Source: Pseudomonas sp. CCC3.1 (GTDB taxonomy: Bacteria > Pseudomonadota > Gammaproteobacteria > Pseudomonadales > Pseudomonadaceae). From it: a stretch of 64,000 nt of DNA. Positions 38,478-46,714 of the stretch are shown piece after piece. How positions within the stretch are numbered: the first letter of the stretch is position 1; each line of letters starts with the position of its first letter. Below the pieces are notes generated by a model that saw nothing but the letters and a program-made list of their open reading frames with translations, did not search any database and was not told where the DNA came from. Position numbers and translations under genes: made by a program. The stretch covers positions 2,976,001-3,040,000 of the forward strand of contig NZ_CP133778.1 of assembly GCF_034347405.1 (NCBI RefSeq), written 5' to 3'.

Positions 38478-39317
38478 TCAGTAAGCCTTGCCGGTTTTGT
38501 AGAAGTTTTCGAAGCAGAAGTTGGTGGCTTCGATGTAGCCTTCAGCGCCGCCGCAGTCAAAGCGCTGGCCTTTGAATTTGTAGGCAATCACGCAGCCGTT
38601 CTGAGCTTGCTTCATCAGTGCGTCAGTGATCTGGATCTCGCCACCTTTGCCCGGCTCGGTCTGTTTGATCAAGTCGAAGATGTCCGGGGTCAGGATGTAG
38701 CGACCAATGATCGCCAGGTTCGAAGGCGCATCTTCCGGTGCTGGCTTCTCAACCATGTTGCGCACGCGGTACAGGTCGTCACCAATCAGGTCGCCAGCGA
38801 TGACGCCGTACTTGTTGGTTTCTAGTGGGTCAACTTCCTGGATGGCGATGATGGTGCAACGGTACTGCTTGTACAGTTTGACCATTTGCATCAGCACGCC
38901 GTCGCCTTCCAGGTTGACGCACAGGTCGTCTGCCAGGACTACAGCAAACGGCTCGTCGCCGATCAGCGGGCGGCCAGTCAGAATGGCGTGGCCCAGGCCT
39001 TTCATTTCGGTTTGACGAGTGTACGAGAACGAACACTGATCCAGCAGGCGACGAATACCGACCAGATACTTTTCCTTGTCTGTGCCTTTGATCTGGTTTT
39101 CCAGCTCATAGCTGATGTCGAAATGGTCTTCCAGTGCGCGCTTGCCGCGTCCGGTAACGATGGAAATTTCGGTCAAGCCAGCATCCAGTGCTTCTTCAAC
39201 GCCGTACTGGATCAGTGGCTTGTTTACCACCGGCAGCATTTCTTTGGGCATGGCCTTGGTCGCTGGCAAAAAGCGAGTGCCGTAACCGGCTGCTGGGAAC
39301 AAACATTTCTTGATCAT
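38478..39317 (-). CDS. galU: UTP-glucose-1-phosphate uridylyltransferase
   Basis: 279 residues. The nucleotidyltransferase signature KCLFPAAGYGTRFLPATKAMPKEMLPV is at 3-29. VVLADDLCV (about 126) holds the metal-binding Asp, and EKPAPEDAPSNLAIIGRYIL and GAEGYIEATNF complete the GalU/RmlA-type fold. It makes UDP-glucose for lipopolysaccharide, exopolysaccharide and trehalose synthesis. It fits functionally with pgm further along the window, which supplies glucose-1-phosphate. A 284-bp AT-rich region upstream holds the promoter. No operon partner. Confidence 0.96.
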   Translation of the reverse strand: MIKKCLFPAAGYGTRFLPATKAMPKEMLPVVNKPLIQYGVEEALDAGLTEISIVTGRGKRALEDHFDISYELENQIKGTDKEKYLVGIRRLLDQCSFSYTRQTEMKGLGHAILTGRPLIGDEPFAVVLADDLCVNLEGDGVLMQMVKLYKQYRCTIIAIQEVDPLETNKYGVIAGDLIGDDLYRVRNMVEKPAPEDAPSNLAIIGRYILTPDIFDLIKQTEPGKGGEIQITDALMKQAQNGCVIAYKFKGQRFDCGGAEGYIEATNFCFENFYKTGKAY

Positions 39318-39601
39318 ATGAGTCCTTAAAAGGGCTGTACGTTCGAATTTTGGCGCAGTCTAATCAGGCGGCATCGAGCTTACAATGCCCCGGATAGCAA
39401 ACTGATGCCAACCTAGATAAATTTTTAGCCAACAAGTTCATTAATTGCGTACTTTTCAAATACCTGATGACTCAAATGAACCTATTAATGCGTCCGCCGG
39501 TCTTCTGCAAGAGTTGAGGCAAACTGCCATATCACGAGCCTAAAGACCTTGATTGGCGTTATTATTGCCGCCGTTTTTCAATTACTAAGGTTTCACTTTC
39601 G

Positions 39602-39790
39602 ATGTCAGCCACAAACAGTACCAACGGTTATCTGATAAAAAATGTCAGCCCAGGCGAATGGTGGATTGTCGACTCATCAGAAGAAAAAGTGGCCGGCCCT
39701 TTCACCTCAGAACAAACCGTGATTGAGGTGGCTTCGGTTTTTCAGGATCAACCTGAACCACCCGCACGCCGTCGCAACAGTAAATCCTGA
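39602..39790 (+). CDS. Small hypothetical protein, 62 residues
   Basis: 62 residues with no signal or membrane segment. The first part has regular alternating character (GYLIKNVSPGEWWIVDSSEEKVAGPFTSEQTVIEVASVF) and resembles small conserved Pseudomonas proteins with a WW-like or GYF-like strand pattern. The tail is basic and proline-rich (PEPPARRRNSKS). The only candidate ribosome site (TAAGG) is 13 bases upstream. A lipoprotein gene follows after 26 bp. No function assigned. Confidence 0.55.
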   Translation: MSATNSTNGYLIKNVSPGEWWIVDSSEEKVAGPFTSEQTVIEVASVFQDQPEPPARRRNSKS

Positions 39791-39816
39791 TTCTCAACTT
39801 CGCGAAGACTGCCCGC

Positions 39817-40098
39817 ATGAACAAATACTTGGCTTTGCTTGCACTTCTGGCGCTGGGTGGCTGTGCCACAGCGTCCAATACTTACTTGGCCGATGGCCAG
39901 CAGGGACTGAGCATAGACTGTTCTGGCGAAGCCATGTCATGGGGTAAATGCTACGAGAAGGCCGACGCTTCTTGTGCCGGAACGGGGTACACCATCGTAG
40001 GATCCGATGGCTCACCTGCGGTGATGGATCGGGACAAGACGCTGGGCGTTGATGTTGGAAACTTCAACAGCAGAGCCATTACCGTGGTCTGCAAGTAA
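39817..40098 (+). CDS. Small lipoprotein, 93 residues
   Basis: The N-terminus KYLALLALLALGGCATAS is a lipobox with acylated Cys16. The mature part contains four further cysteines (IDCSGEAMSWGKCYEKADASCAGTGY and VVCK), probably two disulfides. The spacing resembles small envelope proteins where a YbjP/DUF-type core follows IDCSG. It would be anchored in the outer membrane periplasmic face. It is the second gene of a possible two-gene unit with the 62-residue protein. Specific role unknown. Confidence 0.75.
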   Translation: MNKYLALLALLALGGCATASNTYLADGQQGLSIDCSGEAMSWGKCYEKADASCAGTGYTIVGSDGSPAVMDRDKTLGVDVGNFNSRAITVVCK

Positions 40099-40115
40099 TT
40101 CTGGCCTCTTACAAC

Positions 40116-40160
40116 TGCAGGAGCGAACTGCGCGATCTGAATAGCAAGCTCGCTCCTGCA
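40116..40160. repeat. Degenerate REPIN
   Basis: TGCAGGAGCGAACT at the left and AGCAAGCTCGCTCCTGCA at the right are the two arms of the palindrome family, with a shortened and decayed middle. Confidence 0.65.
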
Positions 40161-40168
40161 AACCCTGT

Positions 40169-40591
40169 TTAAGGGGTACCCACCCCTATCAACACGCCAT
40201 CGATGGTATGCCCGTATGCATTTACACCATCATTGGCATGAAACTTGAGCCGGGGTTTCTCAATTGAGCCATCAATCAGACGCGGGGCCTGCGGCCGCTC
40301 ATGGGTATTGATGTACGAAGCAACATCCCACGCTTGCTCATCGGTCAAACTGTTGGCTTGGCCCAGCGGCATGTTGTGTTTGATAAATGAGGTGGCGGTA
40401 TTAATGCTGTGCATGCCAGCCCCAGTTGTAAGACTCTTTGCCCCACAATGGCGGCATCACGTAATCCATCCCCACCTTTTGCCGCTGGCCATTGTCGCCA
40501 TGGCAAATCGCGCACTGATCTTTGTACACCAGCGCGCCACGCTTAACGTTGTAGTCAGCAGCAGGTGGCGCGGGACGATCAAGCCGTTGCG
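40169..40591 (-). pseudogene. Remnant of a c-type cytochrome (TsdA-like C-terminal domain)
   Basis: Read on the minus strand, one frame gives DYNVKRGALVYKDQCAICHG (a CxxCH heme site), then YVMPPLWGKESYNWG, and then breaks. The next frame gives GMHSINTATSFIKHNMPLGQANSLTDEQAWDVASYINTHERPQ. Together they match the last domain of thiosulfate-dehydrogenase-like diheme cytochromes, in which NWGAGMH is continuous. A loss of two bases near 40415-40424 explains the break. There is no start or signal sequence: the frame closes immediately downstream of the neighbouring lipoprotein stop, so the N-terminal half has been deleted. The C-terminus is also divergent after ERPQ. Confidence 0.8.
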
Positions 40592-40945
40592 CTATTCACC
40601 TGAAATACAGTGTGTTGCGGCCTTGCGAATGTCGCCCGGGCGAACAGGCACATTGGACATGCTTTCAAAAACCTTGATGCTGCTGCCACCGGAGCGCTCT
40701 TCAATATCAATGACCGCCGTGGGATTGGAGGTCAATTTCTGCGGGACGATAATCCTCAAGCCATCTTTATGCGGCTCAATCTGTGGTGCTTTTCGAGTCT
40801 TGGACAGTTGCGCAACCAAGCATTGCGCGTAGACATCAGGCTTCTTGCCCGAGATGACACTCAGGGTCGGCAGGGTCTTTTCAATGTCTGTCACTGAAGC
40901 ACAACCGCCCAAAACCAGCATCGCCACCAAAACGCCCCACTTCAT
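40592..40945 (-). CDS. Small lipoprotein, 117 residues
   Basis: KWGVLVAMLVLGGCASVTD is a clear lipobox with Cys15. The mature part (TLPTLSVISGKKPDVYAQCLVAQLSKTRKAP, then RIIVPQKLTSNPTAVIDIEE) has one cysteine pair and no recognised domain. The ribosome site GGAGG lies seven bases before the ATG. It lies directly upstream of the cytochrome remnant on the same strand, with its stop at the truncation point of that remnant. No function is assigned. Confidence 0.72.
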   Translation of the reverse strand: MKWGVLVAMLVLGGCASVTDIEKTLPTLSVISGKKPDVYAQCLVAQLSKTRKAPQIEPHKDGLRIIVPQKLTSNPTAVIDIEERSGGSSIKVFESMSNVPVRPGDIRKAATHCISGE

Positions 40946-41135
40946 ACAATTCCTCCGCTAAAGATCCTACGACAGTAGATCTCCAAGATTTCTCCCCGAT
41001 CAGAGGGAATAAATATTCAATTGTGGCGAATTATCTGCCTTTTGCGTCAGACTCACCTTCATGACGGCATAATAACCGGCCAAGCACCTGCTATCTTGCT
41101 GATTTTTTGGCAAAAGCCCCCCTTTTGGAGCACCC

Positions 41136-41438
41136 ATGAAGTTTATCCACCAGCGCGAGCACCTTAACGAAGACGACATTGTCGTTATCGAATGCTCCCA
41201 GCCCTGCAACATCCGCCTGATGAGCGATGCACACTTTCGCAGCTTCAAAAACGGCGGCCGTCACTCCTACCACGGTGGCGCATTCAAAGATTTCCCGGCC
41301 CGCATCACGGCACCAAGCACCGGTTTCTGGAATATCACCATCGATACCGTGACCACGCGCGCCATCAGCGTGACCCGCAAGCCATCCTTCAAGCCGACCA
41401 TCAAGATCGTGCGTCGTTCAAGCTCGAAACTGCGCTGA
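41136..41438 (+). CDS. DUF1883 domain protein
   Basis: 100 residues. MKFIHQREHLNEDDIVVIECSQPCNIRLM, HFRSFKNGGRHSYHGGAF and FWNITIDTVTTRAISVTRKP match the DUF1883 family as I recall it. Proteins of this family are small, soluble, beta-rich and sometimes fused to TIR domains. No TIR domain is present here. It begins an apparent unit with a 58-residue GTG-start gene and alkB, all plus strand. Biochemical role unknown. Confidence 0.85.
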   Translation: MKFIHQREHLNEDDIVVIECSQPCNIRLMSDAHFRSFKNGGRHSYHGGAFKDFPARITAPSTGFWNITIDTVTTRAISVTRKPSFKPTIKIVRRSSSKLR

Positions 41439-41475
41439 AACTGACGCCTGCGACCTCTCACAGACAGGAATTATT

Positions 41476-41652
41476 GTGAACACTACAGGCAATACCACCA
41501 AATACGTCATCAATTACAAGCTCGACGGCGAGCGGCGCTTTGAGTTTGCCCAACTGCAGACCAGCTCCGTAGAAGAAGCCCGCGCGGCGCTGGCAAAGCT
41601 GCATGCTGAGAATGAGGTCATCACCGACATCAAGGTCAGCAAAGCGCTCTAA
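41476..41652 (+). CDS. Small hypothetical protein, 58 residues, GTG start
   Basis: The GTG at 41476 has AGGAA seven bases upstream and opens a 58-codon frame ending TAA just six bases before alkB. The product runs NTTGNTTKYVINYKLDGERR, then a helix rich in Ala and Glu, and ends ITDIKVSKAL. It looks like a small alpha/beta soluble protein, with a beta strand pair followed by a helix. The ribosome site and tight fit between its neighbours support translation. I do not recognise the family. Confidence 0.65.
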   Translation: MNTTGNTTKYVINYKLDGERRFEFAQLQTSSVEEARAALAKLHAENEVITDIKVSKAL

Positions 41653-41658
41653 GCCTCC

Positions 41659-42315
41659 ATGACGCTCGATCTGTTTGGCGAAGAAGACCTGCAACAACCC
41701 GCCCGGGCCGAACGCATCTGCCCCCAGACGTTTGTGCTTCGCGGGTTTGCCCTGCCTTGGGCCGGGGCGCTGTTAGCCGCCCTGGACGCCATTTTGATCC
41801 AGTCACCCTTTCGGCACATGCAGACACCCGGCGGCTTCACCATGTCGGCGCGTTTAAGTAGTTGCGGTGATTTGGGCTGGACCTCTGACAGCAACGGCTA
41901 CCGTTACAGCCCCCTTGATCCATTGAGCACCACGCCTTGGCCACGCATGCCGGCCGCTTTTCTGGCATTAGCCGAAGCGGCCGCCAGCGCTGCAGGCTTC
42001 AACGGGTTCGTACCGGATGCAGGGCTGATCAATACCTATGCTGCCGGCGCAAAAATGTCGTTGCATCAGGATAAAAACGAACGCAATTACGACGCTCCTA
42101 TCGTCTCTATTTCGCTGGGCCTGCCCGCCATTTTCCAATTTGGCGGTTTTGAGCGCAGTGACCCGACACAGCGTATTTCTCTGTTTCATGGCGATGTCGT
42201 GGTATGGGGCGGCGTTGATCGCTTGCGCTTCCATGGCGTACTCCCGATAAAACCTGGACAACATCCCGTGCTGGGCGAGCAACGCATCAACATCACCTTG
42301 CGCAAGGCCGGTTGA
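41659..42315 (+). CDS. alkB: DNA oxidative demethylase AlkB
   Basis: 218 residues. It is an Fe(II)/2-oxoglutarate dioxygenase: iron ligands lie in LHQDKNE (HxD, about residues 134-136) and RFHGVLP (His about 194). The 2-oxoglutarate arginines are in RINITLRKAG at the C-terminus. The substrate lid GGFTMSARLSSCGDLGW is typical of AlkB. It removes methyl groups from 1-methyladenine and 3-methylcytosine. It starts six bases after the small GTG-start gene, so it is likely in the same operon. No Ada-type operator is evident. Confidence 0.94.
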   Translation: MTLDLFGEEDLQQPARAERICPQTFVLRGFALPWAGALLAALDAILIQSPFRHMQTPGGFTMSARLSSCGDLGWTSDSNGYRYSPLDPLSTTPWPRMPAAFLALAEAAASAAGFNGFVPDAGLINTYAAGAKMSLHQDKNERNYDAPIVSISLGLPAIFQFGGFERSDPTQRISLFHGDVVVWGGVDRLRFHGVLPIKPGQHPVLGEQRINITLRKAG

Positions 42316-42326
42316 GGCAAAGGGCT

Positions 42327-42344
42327 GTATATTTTTTTATATAC
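42327..42344. promoter_or_regulatory. ModE-like operator upstream of modABC
   Basis: GTATAT-TTTTTT-ATATAC is a perfect palindrome, flanked by CT on the left and CGAT on the right. This resembles the ModE consensus (CTATATA-N6-TATATAACGAT-like) that represses molybdate transport genes in other proteobacteria. It is 225 bp before modA, with the MITE-like element in between. No modE gene lies in the window. Confidence 0.4.
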
Positions 42345-42361
42345 CGATTATCTTCCTAGGC

Positions 42362-42496
42362 TCTGTACGACAAGTATCTGCGCTCGGTTATGCAGCGTTG
42401 AAAACAGGCTCGGAATGCTCATTTGCAGCCCGTAAACTCCGCTTCCTCGCCTGTTTTCGCCTTGCCTAACCTTCGCTCGAAAACATTTCGTACAGA
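42362..42496. mobile_element. 135-bp MITE-like element
   Basis: Its terminal inverted repeats are TCTGTACGACAAGTA and the complement of AACATTTCGTACAGA (11 of 15 matching). A second internal inverted pair is GAAAACAGGC (42400-42409) and GCCTGTTTTC (42449-42458). It contains no open frame of note and no obvious target duplication. The form is that of a non-autonomous IS derivative or a long palindromic repeat. It occupies the space between the ModE-like site and modA. Confidence 0.55.
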
Positions 42497-42569
42497 CCCT
42501 GGCGCCCGAACAACAGTGAATCAATAAAGACGGGCCAGCCCTCGCCTCTAATGGAAATGGAGTTATGCC

Positions 42570-43337
42570 ATGAATCTTCGCGCTCGACACTTTGCCCCTT
42601 CCGCGCTCGCAGCACTGATCGGATGCTTTGCTTTTACAGCGGCTCAGGCTGATGACGTGCAGGTGGCCGTGGCAGCCAACTTCACTGCGCCGATTCAGGC
42701 GATCGCCAGCGACTTTGAAAAAGACACCGGGCACAAGCTGATCGCCGCCTATGGTGCCACTGGCCAGTTTTATACCCAGATTAAAAACGGCGCCCCGTTT
42801 GAAGTTTTTTTGGCCGCCGATGACACCACGCCCGAAAAGCTCGAAAAGGAAGGCAACAGTGTCCCGGGTTCTCGTTTCACCTACGCCATCGGCACGCTGG
42901 CGTTGTGGTCGGCTGAAGTCGGCTACATCAATAAAACCGACCAAGTTCTGAAGGAAAACCAGTTCAAGCACCTGTCCATCGCCAACCCCAAAGCGGCGCC
43001 TTACGGCCTGGCAGCCACCCAAGTGCTGGCAAAGCTGGGATTGACTGACAAGGTCAAAAGCAAGATCGTCGAGGGCCAGAACATCACTCAGGCCTATCAG
43101 TTTGTCTCCACGGGTAACGCAGAACTGGGCTTTGTTGCTCTGTCGCAAATTTACAAAGACGGCAAACTCACCAGCGGTTCCGCCTGGATCGTCCCTGATG
43201 CCCTGCACGATCCGATCAAGCAAGATGCAGTGATTCTCAAGAAAGGCGAAAACAACCCCGCTGCCAAGGCGCTGGTTGAATACCTCAAAGGGCCAAAGGC
43301 GGCCGCCATTATCAAATCCTATGGTTATCAGCTGTAA
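42570..43337 (+). CDS. modA: Molybdate ABC transporter substrate-binding protein
   Basis: 255 residues. A Sec signal ends at about residue 28 (FAFTAAQADDV). The mature protein begins with the ModA signature VQVAVAANFTAPIQAIASDFEKDTGHKLIAAYGATGQFYTQI. FEVFLAADDTTPEKLEKEG and the C-terminal region with GFVALSQI hold the remaining oxyanion-binding residues. It captures molybdate in the periplasm for ModB/ModC. GGAG lies eight bases before the ATG. The stop is directly adjacent to modB. Confidence 0.93.
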   Translation: MNLRARHFAPSALAALIGCFAFTAAQADDVQVAVAANFTAPIQAIASDFEKDTGHKLIAAYGATGQFYTQIKNGAPFEVFLAADDTTPEKLEKEGNSVPGSRFTYAIGTLALWSAEVGYINKTDQVLKENQFKHLSIANPKAAPYGLAATQVLAKLGLTDKVKSKIVEGQNITQAYQFVSTGNAELGFVALSQIYKDGKLTSGSAWIVPDALHDPIKQDAVILKKGENNPAAKALVEYLKGPKAAAIIKSYGYQL

Positions 43338-44018
43338 ATGCCGCTCTCGAGTGCTGACTTTGCCGCCATCTGGCTGACCTTCAAGCTGGCGTCCTTGACC
43401 ACGGCCATTTTGCTTGTGGTCGGCACTCCGATAGCCCTGTGGCTCGCGCATACCCGCTCTCGGTTGCGCGGCCCCATCGGGGCCATCGTGGCGCTGCCGC
43501 TGGTGCTACCTCCTACGGTGATTGGTTTTTACCTGCTGCTGGCAATGGGGCCACATGGTTATGTCGGCCAACTGACCCAGGCCATGGGCTTGGGGACGCT
43601 GACCTTCAGTTTTGCCGGACTGGTGATCGGTTCGGTGATTTATTCCATGCCCTTTGTCGTACAGCCTTTGCAAAACGCATTCACTGCCATCGGCCCCAGA
43701 CCACTTGAGGTCGCGGCCACTTTGCGGGCCAATCCGTGGGACTGTTTTTTTACCGTGGTTCTACCGCTGGCACGCCCTGGCTTCATCACCGCCGCGATTC
43801 TGGGCTTTGCCCATACCGTCGGCGAGTTTGGTGTGGTGCTGATGATCGGCGGCAACATTCCGGAAAAAACACGCGTGGTATCGGTGCAAATCTACGATCA
43901 CGTTGAGGCACTGGAATACGCGCAAGCTCACTGGCTGGCGGGTGCAATGGTGGTGTTTTCATTTCTGGTACTGTTGGCGCTGTACTCAAGCCGTAAATCT
44001 CAAAGCACATGGAGTTGA
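43338..44018 (+). CDS. modB: Molybdate ABC transporter permease
   Basis: 226 residues with five or six membrane segments. The cytoplasmic EAA loop, EVAATLRANPWDCFFTVVLPLARPG (about 130-154), is the coupling helix that contacts ModC. PLVLPPTVIGFYLLL and FAHTVGEFGVVLMIGGNIP are ModB-type. The start codon is directly after the modA stop, and the stop lies two bases before the modC ATG, so the three are coupled. It forms the dimeric molybdate channel in the inner membrane. Confidence 0.93.
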   Translation: MPLSSADFAAIWLTFKLASLTTAILLVVGTPIALWLAHTRSRLRGPIGAIVALPLVLPPTVIGFYLLLAMGPHGYVGQLTQAMGLGTLTFSFAGLVIGSVIYSMPFVVQPLQNAFTAIGPRPLEVAATLRANPWDCFFTVVLPLARPGFITAAILGFAHTVGEFGVVLMIGGNIPEKTRVVSVQIYDHVEALEYAQAHWLAGAMVVFSFLVLLALYSSRKSQSTWS

Positions 44019-44020
44019 AG

Positions 44021-45109
44021 ATGAGCTCGCAGATCACTGTTCGGCTGCAGCTCAGTTACTCAGGATTTTCACTGGACCTGGACGTGCAGTTACCTGGCAA
44101 AGGCGTGACCGCGCTGTTTGGCCATTCAGGCTCAGGCAAAACCACCTGTTTGCGCTGCATTGCGGGCCTGGAACGCGCCAGTCAGGCATTCGTGCAGATC
44201 AATGACGAAGTCTGGCAAGACAGCCAAAACCATCTGTTTGTCCCGGTTCACAAGCGCTCACTGGGTTACATCTTCCAAGAGGCGAGCCTGTTCCCTCACC
44301 TCTCGGTGCGCGCCAACCTTGAGTTCGGGCTGCGGCGTATCCCGCGTCAACAACGACGTGTTGAGCTCGCGCACGCCGCTGACTTGCTCGGCATTACTCA
44401 TCTGATGGAGCGCGCGCCTGATCACTTGTCAGGCGGTGAACGCCAGCGGGTCGGAATCGCCCGCGCCTTGCTGACCAGCCCGAAACTATTGCTGATGGAT
44501 GAACCCTTGGCCGCACTGGACAGTCAGCGAAAGGCTGAAATCCTGCCGTATCTGGAGCGTCTGCACGCAGAACTCGATATTCCGGTGTTGTATGTCAGCC
44601 ATTCACACGATGAAGTGGCACGCTTGGCCGACCATATTGTGCTGCTCAGCGAAGGTAAGGTGCTGGCGAGCGGCCCCACCGGCGAAACCTTGGCCCGGCT
44701 GGACTTGCCGCTGTCGCAAGGTGACGATGCGGGCGTGGTGATCGAAGGCGAAGTCTGTGACTACGATGCGCATTACCAGTTGCTGACCCTGCAACTGCCG
44801 CGCAGCGCTCAACGCATAAGGGTTGCCCATGCGCCGTTGACCATCGGCAAAACCTTGCGCGTGAAAGTACAGGCCCGCGACATCAGCCTGAGCCTTAACC
44901 GCAACGAGCACAGCAGCATTCTCAACAGCTTGCAGGCCACTGTGATCGGTGAAACAGCGGCCGATAATCAAGCCCACGTACTGGTGCGCTTCGACATCGC
45001 CGGTACAGCCTTGCTGGCCCGAATCACCCGCTATTCATGTGACCAGCTAGCTCTGCAGCCCGGACAAATCATCTGGCTGCAGATCAAATCAGTCGCTGTT
45101 TTAGCTTGA
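44021..45109 (+). CDS. modC: Molybdate ABC transporter ATP-binding protein
   Basis: 362 residues. Walker A is GHSGSGKTT (about 33-41), the signature is LSGGERQRVGIARALL, and Walker B is LLLMDEPLAALD; the switch His is in VLYVSHSHDEV. A C-terminal TOBE domain (about 290-360) ends AGTALLARITRYSCDQLALQPG; it binds molybdate or tungstate and regulates the ATPase. The ATG at 44021, after GGAGTTGAAG, is preferred over one 12 bases upstream inside modB. Its 3' end overlaps the convergent wzz stop by nine bases. Confidence 0.94.
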   Translation: MSSQITVRLQLSYSGFSLDLDVQLPGKGVTALFGHSGSGKTTCLRCIAGLERASQAFVQINDEVWQDSQNHLFVPVHKRSLGYIFQEASLFPHLSVRANLEFGLRRIPRQQRRVELAHAADLLGITHLMERAPDHLSGGERQRVGIARALLTSPKLLLMDEPLAALDSQRKAEILPYLERLHAELDIPVLYVSHSHDEVARLADHIVLLSEGKVLASGPTGETLARLDLPLSQGDDAGVVIEGEVCDYDAHYQLLTLQLPRSAQRIRVAHAPLTIGKTLRVKVQARDISLSLNRNEHSSILNSLQATVIGETAADNQAHVLVRFDIAGTALLARITRYSCDQLALQPGQIIWLQIKSVAVLA

Positions 45110-46447
45110 GCGCTTGGCCTGAACGATTTCACGGCGTCGACTGTTAAAGTAACGCACGGTGGCAATGCCCAGCCCCAGCAAGCCGCCCAAGAACAAGCCC
45201 AGCACCACTGTCAGGGTCTTTTTGGGCTTGATCGGACTGATTGGGGGCTGGGCCATGCGATCGATACTGACCAGCCCCAGGTGTCTCATGTCGGTGTCCA
45301 GATTGCCCAGACGCACTATTTCTGCACGCAAGGGCTCGATGTTCTTGAGATAGACGTCTTCGTTTGAGCGCTTACCGAGCATTTCGACCTGGCGATTGAC
45401 CTCAAGCAGTTTGAGCTTTTTATTGATCGCCTGAACCCTTTTATCGGTAAAGTCGTCAGAAGTCCGCGCTAGCAGCACCGCACGTTCGGCTTGAAGGGCC
45501 TGAGTACCCAAAAAGTACAACGGCGCATCTTGCGAGGTTATTTCGGTGCGAATGACGCGATTAGACCCGGTACGGTCATCGCCCATTGCAGAGGGTGTTG
45601 TCGGACGGGTGATGCCCAATGAACTCGCAATGGTGATCGCTTCGTTAAGCTCATCAATACGCGCCTCTCGCGCAGCCTTGAGTTGCAGGCGCAACGCCTG
45701 TAACTCATCCGTCAACGTGACGCGCTGCAAAGCGTCGGCTTCTACCAACGCTGCAATTTTAGCCTCTTTGTCTGACTGATAACCCAGACGCGCGGCATTG
45801 ATTTTTTCTTTGAGCTCTTTCTGACGATTATTAATGATGACCTTGAGGTCAGAGCTGATCTGTTCGCGCTGGTTGTTGATCACATAATCAACAAAACCAT
45901 TGATGATCTCGACGCCGTTAACTGAGCTCGGGTAGGTCAGTTCTAACGTGAGAGACGGACTTAAAGCCTCCGGTTTTTTTAGGTCGATTTGCGTCAAGTT
46001 GATCGCGTCGCGGTTAAACACCTCAAAGCTTTGCTCTGGTGACAGACCACTTCTTTCCAACGGCTTAAACAATTCTTGATGGCTGCGAAAGAAATCGAGT
46101 CGAATCCCATAAGAATCGAGCGCGGCCCCCACTTTCAGCAAAGCCTCTGCTGGCGGCAGCTTGTAAACCTCAGAGCGGTTCAGTGCATCCAACTCATTAA
46201 TCTCTGCGGGACGCAATACCGTGCTGGCTTGGTAGATGGGTTGCTTGATCAACACGTAGCCCAAGGCAATGGCGCCTGCGACCGCCATGGTTCCAGCGAT
46301 CAGCTTTTTTTGTTGCCAAAAGGAGTGGAACAGATCTAACAGATCAATTTCAGAGCTGGAGGGACTCGACTGCGGACGTTCACTGCTTTTCAAAAAATAG
46401 TCGCCTTGTGAGTTGAACATCTGGCCAATTGCACTCTGACACTGCAT
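45101..46447 (-). CDS. wzz: O-antigen chain-length determinant (Wzz family)
   Basis: 448 residues. TM1 is about 51-68 (LIAGTMAVAGAIALGYVLI) and TM2 about 414-432 (TLTVVLGLFLGGLLGLGIATV), with a long periplasmic domain rich in coiled-coil heptads between. The proline-rich motif before TM2 (PPISPIKPKKTL) is the Wzz/PCP hallmark. It sets O-antigen chain length in the inner membrane. Length matches PCP1 rather than the larger Wzc-type. The second Met (residue 10) is an alternative start. No O-antigen genes are adjacent, as is common for wzz in Pseudomonas. The 3' end overlaps modC. Confidence 0.88.
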   Translation of the reverse strand: MQCQSAIGQMFNSQGDYFLKSSERPQSSPSSSEIDLLDLFHSFWQQKKLIAGTMAVAGAIALGYVLIKQPIYQASTVLRPAEINELDALNRSEVYKLPPAEALLKVGAALDSYGIRLDFFRSHQELFKPLERSGLSPEQSFEVFNRDAINLTQIDLKKPEALSPSLTLELTYPSSVNGVEIINGFVDYVINNQREQISSDLKVIINNRQKELKEKINAARLGYQSDKEAKIAALVEADALQRVTLTDELQALRLQLKAAREARIDELNEAITIASSLGITRPTTPSAMGDDRTGSNRVIRTEITSQDAPLYFLGTQALQAERAVLLARTSDDFTDKRVQAINKKLKLLEVNRQVEMLGKRSNEDVYLKNIEPLRAEIVRLGNLDTDMRHLGLVSIDRMAQPPISPIKPKKTLTVVLGLFLGGLLGLGIATVRYFNSRRREIVQAKRSS

Positions 46448-46714
46448 GAGGTTAATACACTGGCCATCTTAGTGTAGATTTCTGACAAATCCGCGTAGGA
46501 AAAGATCCCAGCGCTTAAGAATCAAGCACATACGATGGATAAATCAAGGCATCTAGAACAACGTGCAAAGCTGATCCGACCAAAACACGCCCCTAACCTA
46601 TTGTTTTCCATAAAGTTCATTACAGAATGTAAAAGAATAATCATGGCGTTTCTGCAGTCTGTGTAATTATCGCCCTCACACAACAACACGCTTACGTGTG
46701 GAGTAACAATAAGC

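Noticed and set aside
42348..43451. 367-codon minus-strand frame across the MITE-like element and modA
   Set aside because: It spans non-coding repeat and antisense of modA; no start signal or homology.
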